DNA of 38,318 nt from Rhodocyclus purpureus. Lineage in GTDB: Bacteria > Pseudomonadota > Gammaproteobacteria > Burkholderiales > Rhodocyclaceae. The position numbers and the translations under genes were made by a program. Numbering within the stretch: position 1 is the stretch's first letter; every line of letters starts with the position of its first letter. This document shows positions 1-7,464 of this stretch, piece by piece. The notes beneath the pieces are model-generated. The model was not told the origin of the DNA. It did not search any database and saw only the letters and a list, made by a program, of their open reading frames with translations. The stretch is from positions 60,521 through 98,838 of the forward strand of contig NZ_NHRX01000012.1 in the NCBI RefSeq assembly GCF_016653115.1, read 5' to 3'.

Positions 1-705
1 CTCGCAATGACGGCATCGAAGCGTCCTTGTCGGGCCTCACGGCCCTCCCACGACAGGCCGATGTCGTGAGCGTGCGTCGAGATCAGCACCACGTCATCGC
101 GAGCCCGCAGGGCGTGGCGATCCAGTGCAAGGACTGCTATCTGGGCGCCCGGGTTGGCGAGGGCAGCGAAACTGGAATAACGAACTGGATTGCCACGGCG
201 CTACGCGCCTCGCAATGACGGCATCGAAGCGTCCTTGTCGGGCCTCACGGTCCTCCCACGACAGGCCGATGTCGTGAGCGTGCGTCGAGAGCAGCACCAC
301 GTCATCGCGAGCCCGGAGGGCGTGGCGATCCAGTGCAAGGGCTGCTATCGGGGCGCTCGGGTTGGCGAGGCCGCGAAACTGGAATAACGAACTGGATTGC
401 CACGGCGCTACGCGCCTCGCAATGACGGCATCGAAGCGTCCTTGTCGGGCCTTACGGCCTTCCCACGACAGGCCGATGTCGTGAGCGTGCGTCGAGATCA
501 GCACCACGTCATCGCGAGCCCGGAGGGCGTGGCGATCAAGTGCGTAGGGCTGCTATCTGGGCGCCCGGGTTGGCGAGGGTAGCGAAACTTGGCGAACGAA
601 CTGGATTGCCACGGTGCTACGCGCCTCGCAATGACGGCATCGAAGCGTCCTTGATTCGGGCTTCACTGCCCTCCCACGGTAGCTGCTGCGGGAGAGCTTT
701 TCGTG
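1..705. repeat. Tandem array of ~208-bp intergenic repeat units (REP-type)
   Basis: The same unit starts (CTCGCAATGACGG) at 1, 209, 416 and 625, giving periods of 208, 207 and 209 bp. The fourth copy breaks off near 655 and runs into a diverged tail that reaches the ubiT stop. Each unit carries two facing REP-like arms: one beginning GTCATCGCGAGCCCG (first copy 93-128) and one ending CGCCTCGCAATGACGG (first copy 183-222). The arms are related, so the unit is a large imperfect palindrome with a ~55-bp core. The array starts mid-unit at base 1, so it probably extends to the left of the window. Short open frames across it are repeat artefacts and not genes. Confidence 0.9.
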
Positions 706-715
706 GCCTTGATTT

Positions 716-1168
716 TCAGCGGCGGAACGCGGGGATCTGCGGCAGTTGCGGCAACTCGATCGCGTCGAGCATGTTCTTGACGATCAGGCCCAGCTCGGTG
801 TCGCCTTCGATCGACAGCTCGCGGTTGAAGAACAGCGTGTCGGGGTCTTCCTGGCGGGCGAGCAGTTGCAGGAACGCCGAGAGGTTGGCCGAGAAGGAGA
901 GATCGGGAGCGCCGCTGGCGGCGAACAGCGGGCGGAACAGCCCGTTGCGGTAGGTGAAGCGCGCCTCGCCGCCGGTGTCGTTCACGCGCACGAAGAAGTG
1001 GCGGCCTTCGAGTTGCGAGAGGCTGTCTTCGGGCAGCAGCTTCATCTTCGCCGCGGCGTTGAGAGCGGTCGTCAGCGCGACCGCGTGCGGCCATTGCGGC
1101 AGTCGGCTGTTGATCGCGGCGACGATGCCGGGCAGCTTGAAGCGGGGGATGGTCGGTAGCGTGCTCAT
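716..1168 (-). CDS. ubiT: UbiT, SCP2-domain accessory factor for O2-independent ubiquinone synthesis
   Basis: A 150-residue protein made almost entirely of an SCP2-type sterol/lipid-carrier domain (about residues 30-140). UbiT (formerly YhbT) is the lipid-binding accessory protein of anaerobic ubiquinone synthesis and is thought to hold polyprenylated intermediates, as UbiJ does in the aerobic pathway. The call rests on the SCP2-like stretches [14 protein letters not shown] and [13 protein letters not shown] near the C-terminus and on its position directly behind ubiV. Its ATG overlaps the ubiV stop in an ATGA (1165-1168), so the two are translationally coupled. It is the last gene of a ubiU-ubiV-ubiT operon. 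Cytoplasmic; no signal peptide or membrane segment. Confidence 0.9.
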   Translation of the reverse strand: MSTLPTIPRFKLPGIVAAINSRLPQWPHAVALTTALNAAAKMKLLPEDSLSQLEGRHFFVRVNDTGGEARFTYRNGLFRPLFAASGAPDLSFSANLSAFLQLLARQEDPDTLFFNRELSIEGDTELGLIVKNMLDAIELPQLPQIPAFRR

Positions 1169-2079
1169 GCTTCAGCTCCTTGCAGTTGATTGAGCGCGGC
1201 CTGGTGGCGCGCGGCGATGCCAGCGTCGCCGAACCAGTAGCCGTCGACGAGTCCGTCGGGGTTCCATTCGGCGCGCGACTGTGCCGGCTGGCCCTTGCGC
1301 GCGGCGTCGAAGGCGGCGACGATCTCGGCAGTGTACTTCGGTTGCGGGCTGATGCGCAGGATGTCGATGCCCATCTTCTGCATGTCGCCGACTTCGGCGA
1401 GCAGATTGTAACTCTGCGCCGACATCGTCTGGATGCCGTTGAGTGCGAGGAAGGCCTGCCCTTCGCGCGTCTTCAGCGTCAGCGCTTCCGGGTGCTCCAT
1501 GCACTTGAACTGGCAGTCGTCCTTGTTCAGGCCGTAGTGGCGCGCGGTGAAGCAGCGCGCAGAGAACGCGAGCGGCAGCTTGCCGAAGGCGAAGACCTCG
1601 GTCTCGACGCCGGCCGGACGCGAGGCGTGCACCGTCTCGATCAGCGCGCGCGTGGCTTCCAGCGGCGGTACCCAGCGCTTCATGCCGAAGCGCGCGTAGG
1701 TCGCGAGCGTGCCTTCGTTGTAGATGTTGAGGTGCGGACCGGCGACGAAGGGCTTGCCGCCGGCGAGGCTCACCGCACCGAGGTCGTTGGCCTCGATCAT
1801 GCAGCGGTCGCCGAGTTCCTCGATCTGCCGGCGCAGCGCCTTCAGGTCGCTTTCCGATTCGAGCAGCGCCTGCGCCGAGATGACGACTTCCTTGCCGGCG
1901 TCGGAAAGGTCGCGCGCCAGGCCGATCCAGTCGGCAAGACGCAGTTGCTGGCGCCGCGAGCAGACGACCTCGCCGAGATAGACGATGTCGATTGCGGGGT
2001 TTTGCGCGATCTCGGCGTAGAAATCGAGCACTTCCTGTTTCGGCCAGAAGTAGAGCAGGGGTCCGAGGGCGATTTTCAT
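1165..2079 (-). CDS. ubiV: UbiV, U32-family Fe-S protein for O2-independent ubiquinone hydroxylation
   Basis: A 304-residue U32 peptidase-family protein. UbiV forms a heterodimer with UbiU that carries out the hydroxylation steps of ubiquinone synthesis without O2. The family binds a 4Fe-4S cluster through four cysteines, and four cysteines with the expected spacing are visible: C40 (GEVVC), C176 (SARC), C189 and C193 (DDCQFKC). The start at 2079 ([13 protein letters not shown]) was chosen because homologues begin there; the open frame runs upstream to 2181, but that part is proline/arginine-rich and not family-like. It lies 135 bp after ubiU and overlaps ubiT by 4 bp. Length is close to the E. 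coli protein (about 290 residues). Confidence 0.93.
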   Translation of the reverse strand: MKIALGPLLYFWPKQEVLDFYAEIAQNPAIDIVYLGEVVCSRRQQLRLADWIGLARDLSDAGKEVVISAQALLESESDLKALRRQIEELGDRCMIEANDLGAVSLAGGKPFVAGPHLNIYNEGTLATYARFGMKRWVPPLEATRALIETVHASRPAGVETEVFAFGKLPLAFSARCFTARHYGLNKDDCQFKCMEHPEALTLKTREGQAFLALNGIQTMSAQSYNLLAEVGDMQKMGIDILRISPQPKYTAEIVAAFDAARKGQPAQSRAEWNPDGLVDGYWFGDAGIAARHQAALNQLQGAEA

Positions 2080-2214
2080 CGGTGGCTTCTTTGAGTGCCG
2101 TCGCCGCGCGGGCGACGGATGTTCTGATGGAGTCTGGGCAGGGCCGGCGGCGGGGGGGCCGTCCGGCCACATGCAGGGCACGGCGCGCGGCGGAGGTCCG
2201 CGCGCCGGCCGGCG

Positions 2215-3228
2215 TCAGCGCCAGGGGCGGTTGTACGCGCCGAGCGTCGCCTGCGAGCCTTCGGAGACCTTGGCCAGTTCGGCCTGCCAGGCCGGCTTGA
2301 CCGAGAAGCGCTCGCGCTCGCGGCCGAACGCGTCGAGTGCCGCGCGCAGCGTGCGCGTCACCTGTGCGACGTAGGTCGGGCTGCGCTGGCGGCCTTCGAC
2401 CTTGATCGCGGCGACGCCGATGCGCACGATCTCGGGCAGGATCTCGAGCACGTTGAGGCTGGTCGGCTCCTCGATCGCGTAGTAGGTCTCGCCATTCACT
2501 TCGTAGCGGCCCTTGCACAGCGTCGGGTAGCCGGCCGGCTCGTCGTCGCTGAAGCGGTCGATCAGGATGCCATTGAGGCGCGTCGACATCTCGCCGGCGC
2601 CCTTTTCCCATTTGACGTACTTGGCCGGCGAGCAGGCGCCGACGGTGTTCGGGCTCTCGCCGGTGGCGTACGAAGACAGCCAGCAGCGACCCTCGTTCAT
2701 CACGCACAGGCTGCCGAAGCCGAACACCTCGATCTCGACCGTCGTGTTCTTGATCACGTGCTCGACCTGCGCCAGCGTCAGCACGCGCGGGAGCACGGCG
2801 CGGCGCACGCCGAATTCGCGCTGCGCGAAGTTCACGGCCTCGTAGTTGGTCGCCGAACCCTGGACCGACAGGTGCAGGCGCAGGTTCGGGTGGCGCTTGC
2901 TGGCGTAGTCGAGCAGCGCGACGTCGGCGAGGATCACCGCATCGACGCCGGCGTCGGCAGCGCCGTCGACGGCGCGCTGCCAGTCGGCGAGGCGTCCGGG
3001 CTGGGCGAAGGTGTTGATCGCCATCAGCACGTGGCGGCCGCGCGACTGCGCGTAGCGGATGCCGTCGGTCATCCCCTTCAGGTCGAAGTTGAGGCCGGCG
3101 AAGTTGCGTGCGTTGGTGTCGTTGCGGTAGCCGAGATAGACGGTGTCGGCACCGTTATCGACGGCGGCCTTGAGTGCCGGCAGGCTGCCGGCAGGACAGA
3201 CAAGCTCCGGGAGTTTCTGGCTGAGCAT
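2215..3228 (-). CDS. ubiU: UbiU, U32-family Fe-S protein for O2-independent ubiquinone hydroxylation
   Basis: A 337-residue U32-family protein beginning MLSQKLPELVCPAGSLPALK, the typical UbiU (YhbU) N-terminus. Four cysteines match the 4Fe-4S ligand pattern of the family: C175 (GSLC), C182 (EGRC), C199 (GAC) and C238 (PTLC). With UbiV it hydroxylates ubiquinone precursors independently of O2. It is the first gene of the ubiUVT operon. A class-II-like FNR promoter (3257-3297) puts the predicted transcript start about 20 nt before the ATG, with a GAGAA purine stretch as ribosome site. Cytoplasmic. Family-standard length, no sign of damage. Confidence 0.94.
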   Translation of the reverse strand: MLSQKLPELVCPAGSLPALKAAVDNGADTVYLGYRNDTNARNFAGLNFDLKGMTDGIRYAQSRGRHVLMAINTFAQPGRLADWQRAVDGAADAGVDAVILADVALLDYASKRHPNLRLHLSVQGSATNYEAVNFAQREFGVRRAVLPRVLTLAQVEHVIKNTTVEIEVFGFGSLCVMNEGRCWLSSYATGESPNTVGACSPAKYVKWEKGAGEMSTRLNGILIDRFSDDEPAGYPTLCKGRYEVNGETYYAIEEPTSLNVLEILPEIVRIGVAAIKVEGRQRSPTYVAQVTRTLRAALDAFGRERERFSVKPAWQAELAKVSEGSQATLGAYNRPWR

Positions 3229-3256
3229 TGGCAGTTCTCGTCAAGCGAAGCACGAG

Positions 3257-3297
3257 AGTATAGCCCGCGCGCGCCGTAGCTGCTTGATTTCGGTCAA
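3257..3297 (-). promoter_or_regulatory. FNR-type anaerobic promoter of ubiUVT
   Basis: TTGATTTCGGTCAA at 3284-3297 matches the FNR/ANR consensus TTGATNNNNATCAA at 9 of 10 defined positions. On the minus strand a TATACT -10 hexamer lies at 3257-3262, its centre 31 bp downstream of the box centre. This is the geometry of a class II FNR-activated promoter (site near -41.5) and predicts a start near 3250 and a ~20-nt leader before ubiU. No good -35 is visible apart from the box, as expected for an activator-dependent promoter. Confidence 0.75.
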
Positions 3298-3342
3298 TTG
3301 CGGGAAGCCTGCCCGGGCGCTGTCGGCTGCGCCGCTGCGCGT

Positions 3343-4104
3343 TTACAGGGGCAGTCCGCGCGGCTTGCGCGGCGCCTTGGCGAAGAGGCGGTCGTAGAGC
3401 GGGTTCGGCAAAAGGCGCAGGAACTTGGCGACGACGCCCATCTGCCAAGGGACGACCGCGTAGCTGTCGCCGCGCGCGATGATGCGCGCGAAGCGGCGCG
3501 CGGCTTCGTCGGCCGGCATCAGGAAGGGCATGCGGTAGGGGTTGATCGCGGTCATCGGCGTCGCGATGTAGCCGGGGCAGATCGTCACCACGCGCACGCC
3601 CGATCCGCGCATTTCCAGGCGCAGGCTTTCGAGGTAGGCGATCGCCGCCGCCTTCGACGCGCTGTATGCTTCGGCGCCCGGCAGGCCGCGGATGCCGGCG
3701 ACCGAGGCGATGCCGACCAGGCGGCCACGGCGCGCTGCGCGCATGGCCGGGATGAAGGGCGAGAAGGTCGCCGCCATGCCATGGACGTTGATGTCCATGA
3801 CCCGGCGCAGCGCGGCGACGTCCTCGGCGTGTTCGCTCAAGGTGCCGACCGAGACGCCGGCGCTGGCGACGACGACGTCGGGGGCGCCGTGGCGGGCGAT
3901 GAAGTCGGCAGCGGCGCGGCTCAGGGCATCGGCGTCGGCGACGTCGAGCGGGTAGCAGGCGGTGGTGCCCGGCAGGCGGTCGGCAAGGCCGTGCAGGACG
4001 TGTTCACGGCGCGCGACGAGGCCGAGGACGGTGTCGGGCGACGCGTAATGCAGGGCCAGCGCCTCGCCGATTCCGGACGAGGCGCCGGTGATGAATATCT
4101 TCAT
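3343..4104 (-). CDS. Short-chain dehydrogenase/reductase, substrate unknown
   Basis: A 253-residue classical SDR. The Rossmann nucleotide-binding motif is TGASSGIG near residue 6, the NAG-like motif is ASAG near residue 86, and the catalytic Ser and YSASK lie near residues 135-152. It should carry out an NAD(P)-dependent carbonyl/alcohol interconversion, but the substrate cannot be read from the sequence. The C-terminal stretch (VVPWQMGVVAKFLRLLPNPL) is amphipathic to hydrophobic and resembles that of SDRs acting on membrane-associated substrates. It lies on the same strand as ubiUVT, 114 bp upstream of ubiU, but the FNR promoter in the gap suggests separate control. Confidence 0.85.
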   Translation of the reverse strand: MKIFITGASSGIGEALALHYASPDTVLGLVARREHVLHGLADRLPGTTACYPLDVADADALSRAAADFIARHGAPDVVVASAGVSVGTLSEHAEDVAALRRVMDINVHGMAATFSPFIPAMRAARRGRLVGIASVAGIRGLPGAEAYSASKAAAIAYLESLRLEMRGSGVRVVTICPGYIATPMTAINPYRMPFLMPADEAARRFARIIARGDSYAVVPWQMGVVAKFLRLLPNPLYDRLFAKAPRKPRGLPL

Positions 4105-4116
4105 AGAATTACTTGT

Positions 4117-4138
4117 CGGGTTACGCTGCGTTAACCCG
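4117..4138. other. Small stem-loop just upstream of the SDR gene
   Basis: CGGGTTA and TAACCCG form a perfect 7-bp inverted repeat around an 8-nt loop, 12 bp before the SDR start at 4104. It could be a remnant of an intergenic repeat or a structure in the SDR leader. No T-run follows it on the minus strand, so it is not a standard terminator. Confidence 0.4.
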
Positions 4139-4184
4139 AACTACGCAGCTGCTTACCGTGAAAAGGCAGCGTCGCCGTCCCCGA

Positions 4185-4257
4185 TTCGGGCCTTGCGGCC
4201 CTCCCACGACAGGGCGATGCCGTCAGGGTTTTTCGTGGGAGCGGCGTGAGCCGCGAA
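4185..4257. repeat. REP-like palindromic element between dsbA and the SDR gene
   Basis: Three nested palindromic parts are visible: GGGCCTTGCGGCCC (4192-4205), a 9-bp perfect inverted pair CTCCCACGA/TCGTGGGAG (4201-4209 and 4233-4241), and GCGGCGTGAGCCGC, the hairpin of GGGAGCGG-type REP sequences known from many Proteobacteria. The first half repeats the core of the 208-bp units at 1-705 (GGCCCTCCCACGACAGG), so the same family has seeded this gap. It lies directly behind the dsbA stop and may act as a 3-prime hairpin for the argS-dsbA transcript. Confidence 0.75.
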
Positions 4258-4259
4258 AG

Positions 4260-4907
4260 TTACTTCCTGGCTTTCTCGCTGCGCGCCTTGGCGATGATGC
4301 GGTCGGTCTGCGTCAGCAGCGATTCGAGGTTGCCCTGCGTCACGACGCGGTAACGTCCTTCGACGGTCAGCGCCGGAACACCGTCGATGCGGTAGCTCTG
4401 TACCATCTGGTCGGCGCGACGCACCTTGCTGGCGACACCGAACGAGGAGAAGGCGTCGGCGAACTTCTTCGCGTCGACGCCCTGCGCGGCGACCCATTCC
4501 TTGATGCTGCGCTCGTCGTAGAGGCGCAGGCCCTTGTCGTGCAGGGCGGCGAAGATCGCGCCGTCGAGACGGGAGAGATCGCCGGTTGCTTCGAGCGCAT
4601 AGAAGAGCTTCGACAGGTTCGCCCACTGTGGCCGGCCGAACGACACCGGGACACGTTGGACGACGACGTCGGCGCGCTGGTTGGCGATCCATTTGTCGAG
4701 CAGCGGATTGAGGTCCTTGCAATGCGGGCAACCGTAGGAGAAGAATTCGAGCACCTCGATCTTCGCCGGGTTGTCGGTCGGCTGTGCCGGGTCGATCGGC
4801 GCGTAGTCGCGCCCCGGCGTCAGTTGTCCCTGGGCCAGCGCCAGCGTCGCGCTCAAGGCCAGCAGCAGTCCCGCCAGCCAGTTCACCATCGTCTGCATCC
4901 GCTTCAT
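4260..4907 (-). CDS. dsbA: DsbA-type periplasmic thiol:disulfide oxidoreductase
   Basis: A 215-residue exported thioredoxin-fold oxidoreductase that puts disulfides into periplasmic proteins. Residues 1-25 are a signal peptide ending ALA before QG. The active site is C60-P-H-C63, the same CPHC as E. coli DsbA, and the cis-proline loop is present as GVPAL. The start at 4907 was chosen because it follows a strong GGAGGAAAG ribosome site and gives a clean signal peptide; an open frame continues upstream to 4973 but overlaps the previous gene. It is the third gene of an argS-SPOR-dsbA run, with 13 bp on each side of the middle gene. Confidence 0.92.
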   Translation of the reverse strand: MKRMQTMVNWLAGLLLALSATLALAQGQLTPGRDYAPIDPAQPTDNPAKIEVLEFFSYGCPHCKDLNPLLDKWIANQRADVVVQRVPVSFGRPQWANLSKLFYALEATGDLSRLDGAIFAALHDKGLRLYDERSIKEWVAAQGVDAKKFADAFSSFGVASKVRRADQMVQSYRIDGVPALTVEGRYRVVTQGNLESLLTQTDRIIAKARSEKARK

Positions 4908-4920
4908 CGGTCTTTCCTCC

Positions 4921-5529
4921 TCAATCCTTGCGCACGATCGCCGCGTCGAAGCCCATCCGGGCCAGGTCGCCACGCATGCGCGTGAGCTCGTCGTTCCTGG
5001 TGAATGGGCCGATCCTGACCCGGTACCATACCTTGTCCAGCACCATCACCTGCTGGACCGAGGCTTCGATCCCGTTCATCGCCAGCTTCGCCTTCTGGTT
5101 GTCGGCGTCACCGGAGTTCTGGAACGAACCGACCTGCAGGAAGGTCGGCTCCCTGAGCGTGTTGTCCTTCTCGGGCTTGGCTTCGCTGCCCTTGGTCTCG
5201 GCCGGTGCTTCCTGCACGCCCGGCTCGCCGCCGCCGGGCAGGATCTTGTAGAAGTCGAAGCTCGGCCTGTCGTTCGCCGGCGGCACCGCTTCTCCCGGCT
5301 TGCCCGGCAGCGGCGCCGGCGTCACCGGCTGCTCGGCTGCCTTGTCCGACGGCGATGTCTGCGCCGTCGTCGTGATCGGCGTCGGCGTCCGGTAGATGTA
5401 CCAGACGACGCCGGCGGCGATGACGACACCGAGGACCAGCCCGATGAACAGGCCGAGCAGGGTCCCGCCCGACGACTTGCGCGCCGTGGACGGTTGCCTG
5501 CTGCGCGGTTTTTTCAGGTCGCGACTCAT
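4921..5529 (-). CDS. SPOR-domain inner-membrane protein (FtsN-like)
   Basis: A 202-residue bitopic protein: short basic cytoplasmic N-terminus (residues 1-22), one transmembrane helix (about 23-46), a Pro/Ala/Thr-rich periplasmic linker (about 47-125) and a C-terminal SPOR domain (about 126-202) starting at TFLQVGSFQN. SPOR domains bind denuded septal peptidoglycan, so a role in division or cell-wall remodelling is likely. This architecture and a location directly downstream of argS are common for FtsN-like proteins in Betaproteobacteria; whether it is the true FtsN cannot be decided here. It lies 13 bp from argS and 13 bp from dsbA. Confidence 0.88.
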   Translation of the reverse strand: MSRDLKKPRSRQPSTARKSSGGTLLGLFIGLVLGVVIAAGVVWYIYRTPTPITTTAQTSPSDKAAEQPVTPAPLPGKPGEAVPPANDRPSFDFYKILPGGGEPGVQEAPAETKGSEAKPEKDNTLREPTFLQVGSFQNSGDADNQKAKLAMNGIEASVQQVMVLDKVWYRVRIGPFTRNDELTRMRGDLARMGFDAAIVRKD

Positions 5530-5542
5530 CGTCGGGCTTCTC

Positions 5543-7309
5543 CTACATCGATTCCGGGCAACTGACGCCGAGCAGCGCCATGCCGTTGCGGATCACCTGG
5601 CCGACGGCGGCGGCGAGCGCGATGCGCGCCGCGCGCAGCTTCGGATCGTCGACCAGCATGCGCTCGGCATTGTAATAGCTGTGGAAGTCGGCGGCGAGCT
5701 CGCGCAGGTAAAAAGCGACTGCGTGTGGCGCCAGGTCGGCGGCGGCGGCCTCGATGACCTCGGGGAACTCGCCGATGCGCGAGGCCAGCGCCACTTCGCG
5801 CGGGTTGCTCAGCACTTCCAGGTCGGCGTCGGTCGGCAGCGGCACGGTCTCGCTGCCCGACTGCGCGAGCAGGCTGCAGACGCGTGCATGCGCGTACTGG
5901 ATGTAATAGACAGGATTCTCGTTCGACTGGCTCTTGGCGAGGTCGAGGTCGAAGTCGAGGTGCTGGTCGGACTTGCGCAACACGTAGAAGAAGCGGCAGG
6001 CGTCGTTGCCGACCTCGCCGCGTAGTTCGCGCAGGGTGACGAACTCGCCCGAGCGCGTCGACATCGAGGCCTTCTGCCCGTTGCGGTAGAGCACGGCGAA
6101 CTGCACCAGCGCCACCTCGAGCCGGTCGCGATCGAGGCCGAGCGCGTCGATCGCGCCCTTCACGCGCGGAATGTAGCCGTGGTGGTCGGCGCCCCAGACG
6201 TTGATGATGCGCTCGAAGCCGCGTTCGTACTTGTTCAGGTGGTAGGCGATGTCCGACGCGAAATAGGTGTAGAGGCCGTTGTCGCGCTGGACGACGCGAT
6301 CCTTCTCGTCGCCGAAGGCGGTCGAGCGGAACCAGCGCGCGCCGTTCTGGAGGTAGACGTGGCCGGCGGCTTCGAGGCGCTCGACGCAGCGTGCGACCAG
6401 CCCGGTGTCGAACAGCGACTTCTCAGAGAACCAGACGTCGAAGTGCACACCGAATTCCTGCAGGTCGTCGCGGCAGTCGGCGAGCTGTTCGTTGAGCGCA
6501 TGCGCATGCACGTAGGGCCAGTCGTCGCCGAGCAGCGCCTTCGCCTGGCCGATCAGACCGTCGAGGTGCAGTTCGCGCTCGCGCTTGGCCTCGTCGTCGG
6601 CACGGCCGGCTGCCGGCAGTGGCGGCACGCCGGCCAGCACGGCGTCGGCCTTGCGCACGAAGCGCTCGCCGTGCGCCGCGAGCATCTGCCGCGCCATGTC
6701 GCGGACGTAGTCGCCCTGGTAGCCGTTGGGCGGGAAGGGAACCGGCGCGCCGCAGAGTTCGAGGTAGCGCAGCCAGGTCGACACGCCGAGGATGTCCATC
6801 TGCCGGCCGGCGTCGTTCACATAGTATTCGCGGGTGACGTCCCAGCCGGCGAAGGCGAGCAGGCTCGCCAAGCTGGCGCCGTAGGCGGCGCCACGGCCGT
6901 GGCCGACGTGCAGCGGGCCGGTCGGGTTGGCCGAGACGAATTCGACCTGCACGCTGCGGCGCGCACCGACGGTCGAGCGACCGAAGGCCTCGCCAGCGGC
7001 CAGCGCGCTCTTCACCGCGGCCAGCTTGGCCGCCGGCAGCAGGTGGAAGTTGATGAAGCCGGCGCCGGCGATGTCGACCTTGGCGACGTAGGGCGATGCC
7101 GGCAGTTCGCCGAGCAGGAGCTGCGCCAGTTCGCGCGGGTTGCGCTTCATCGCGCGTGCCAGCTGCATCGCGATGTTGCACGCGAAATCGCCGTGCGCAG
7201 CCTGTTTCGGCCGTTCGAGGACGATTGCCGTGCCGGTTTCTCCGGGGGCGACGCTGGCAAGCGCGGTGCGCAGCAAGTCGGCGAGGTGAAGCTTGATTTC
7301 TTGACTCAT
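5543..7309 (-). CDS. argS: Arginyl-tRNA synthetase
   Basis: A 588-residue class I aminoacyl-tRNA synthetase that charges tRNA-Arg. The N-terminal Add-1 domain is followed by the HIGH-type signature in NPTGPLHVGHGRGAAYG; the KMSK region appears in the relaxed form KASMSTRSG usual for ArgRS, and the C-terminus is a helical DALR anticodon-binding domain ending GMALLGVSCPESM. The start at 7309 (MSQEIKLHLADLL) was chosen from the family N-terminus; the longer open frame to 7459 runs into the divergent ubiB promoter region and is not conserved-looking. First gene of the argS-SPOR-dsbA operon. Length matches the family (577 in E. coli). Confidence 0.97.
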   Translation of the reverse strand: MSQEIKLHLADLLRTALASVAPGETGTAIVLERPKQAAHGDFACNIAMQLARAMKRNPRELAQLLLGELPASPYVAKVDIAGAGFINFHLLPAAKLAAVKSALAAGEAFGRSTVGARRSVQVEFVSANPTGPLHVGHGRGAAYGASLASLLAFAGWDVTREYYVNDAGRQMDILGVSTWLRYLELCGAPVPFPPNGYQGDYVRDMARQMLAAHGERFVRKADAVLAGVPPLPAAGRADDEAKRERELHLDGLIGQAKALLGDDWPYVHAHALNEQLADCRDDLQEFGVHFDVWFSEKSLFDTGLVARCVERLEAAGHVYLQNGARWFRSTAFGDEKDRVVQRDNGLYTYFASDIAYHLNKYERGFERIINVWGADHHGYIPRVKGAIDALGLDRDRLEVALVQFAVLYRNGQKASMSTRSGEFVTLRELRGEVGNDACRFFYVLRKSDQHLDFDLDLAKSQSNENPVYYIQYAHARVCSLLAQSGSETVPLPTDADLEVLSNPREVALASRIGEFPEVIEAAAADLAPHAVAFYLRELAADFHSYYNAERMLVDDPKLRAARIALAAAVGQVIRNGMALLGVSCPESM

Positions 7310-7349
7310 CGGGATTCTTGGCCGCAATCGGGAGTTTGGCAAGGCGCCG

Positions 7350-7355
7350 ATTATA
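7350..7355 (-). promoter_or_regulatory. Probable -10 element of the argS promoter
   Basis: On the minus strand a perfect TATAAT lies 41 bp before the argS ATG. A convincing -35 is not visible at 16-18 bp spacing (GAATAC is the best), so this is a -10 match only. Confidence 0.4.
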
Positions 7356-7464
7356 CGCGCAGCAGTGGGCAGCGTATTCGGGCTAAACTCTCGCCTTCCT
7401 TCCGAACGACGACCCCGTGCGCCCGGCCTTTTTTCCGACCCGGTCGGCGCAGCGTCCATAGCCC

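Noticed and set aside
94-582. Several open frames of 60-137 codons inside the first repeat array
   Set aside because: They repeat the same peptide with each unit and on both strands, which is a product of the repeat and not of a gene. The same holds for the frames at 9124-9714.
1-705. Regular repeats considered as a CRISPR array
   Set aside because: Units are ~208 bp and nearly identical throughout, with no short repeat/variable spacer pattern and no cas genes nearby.
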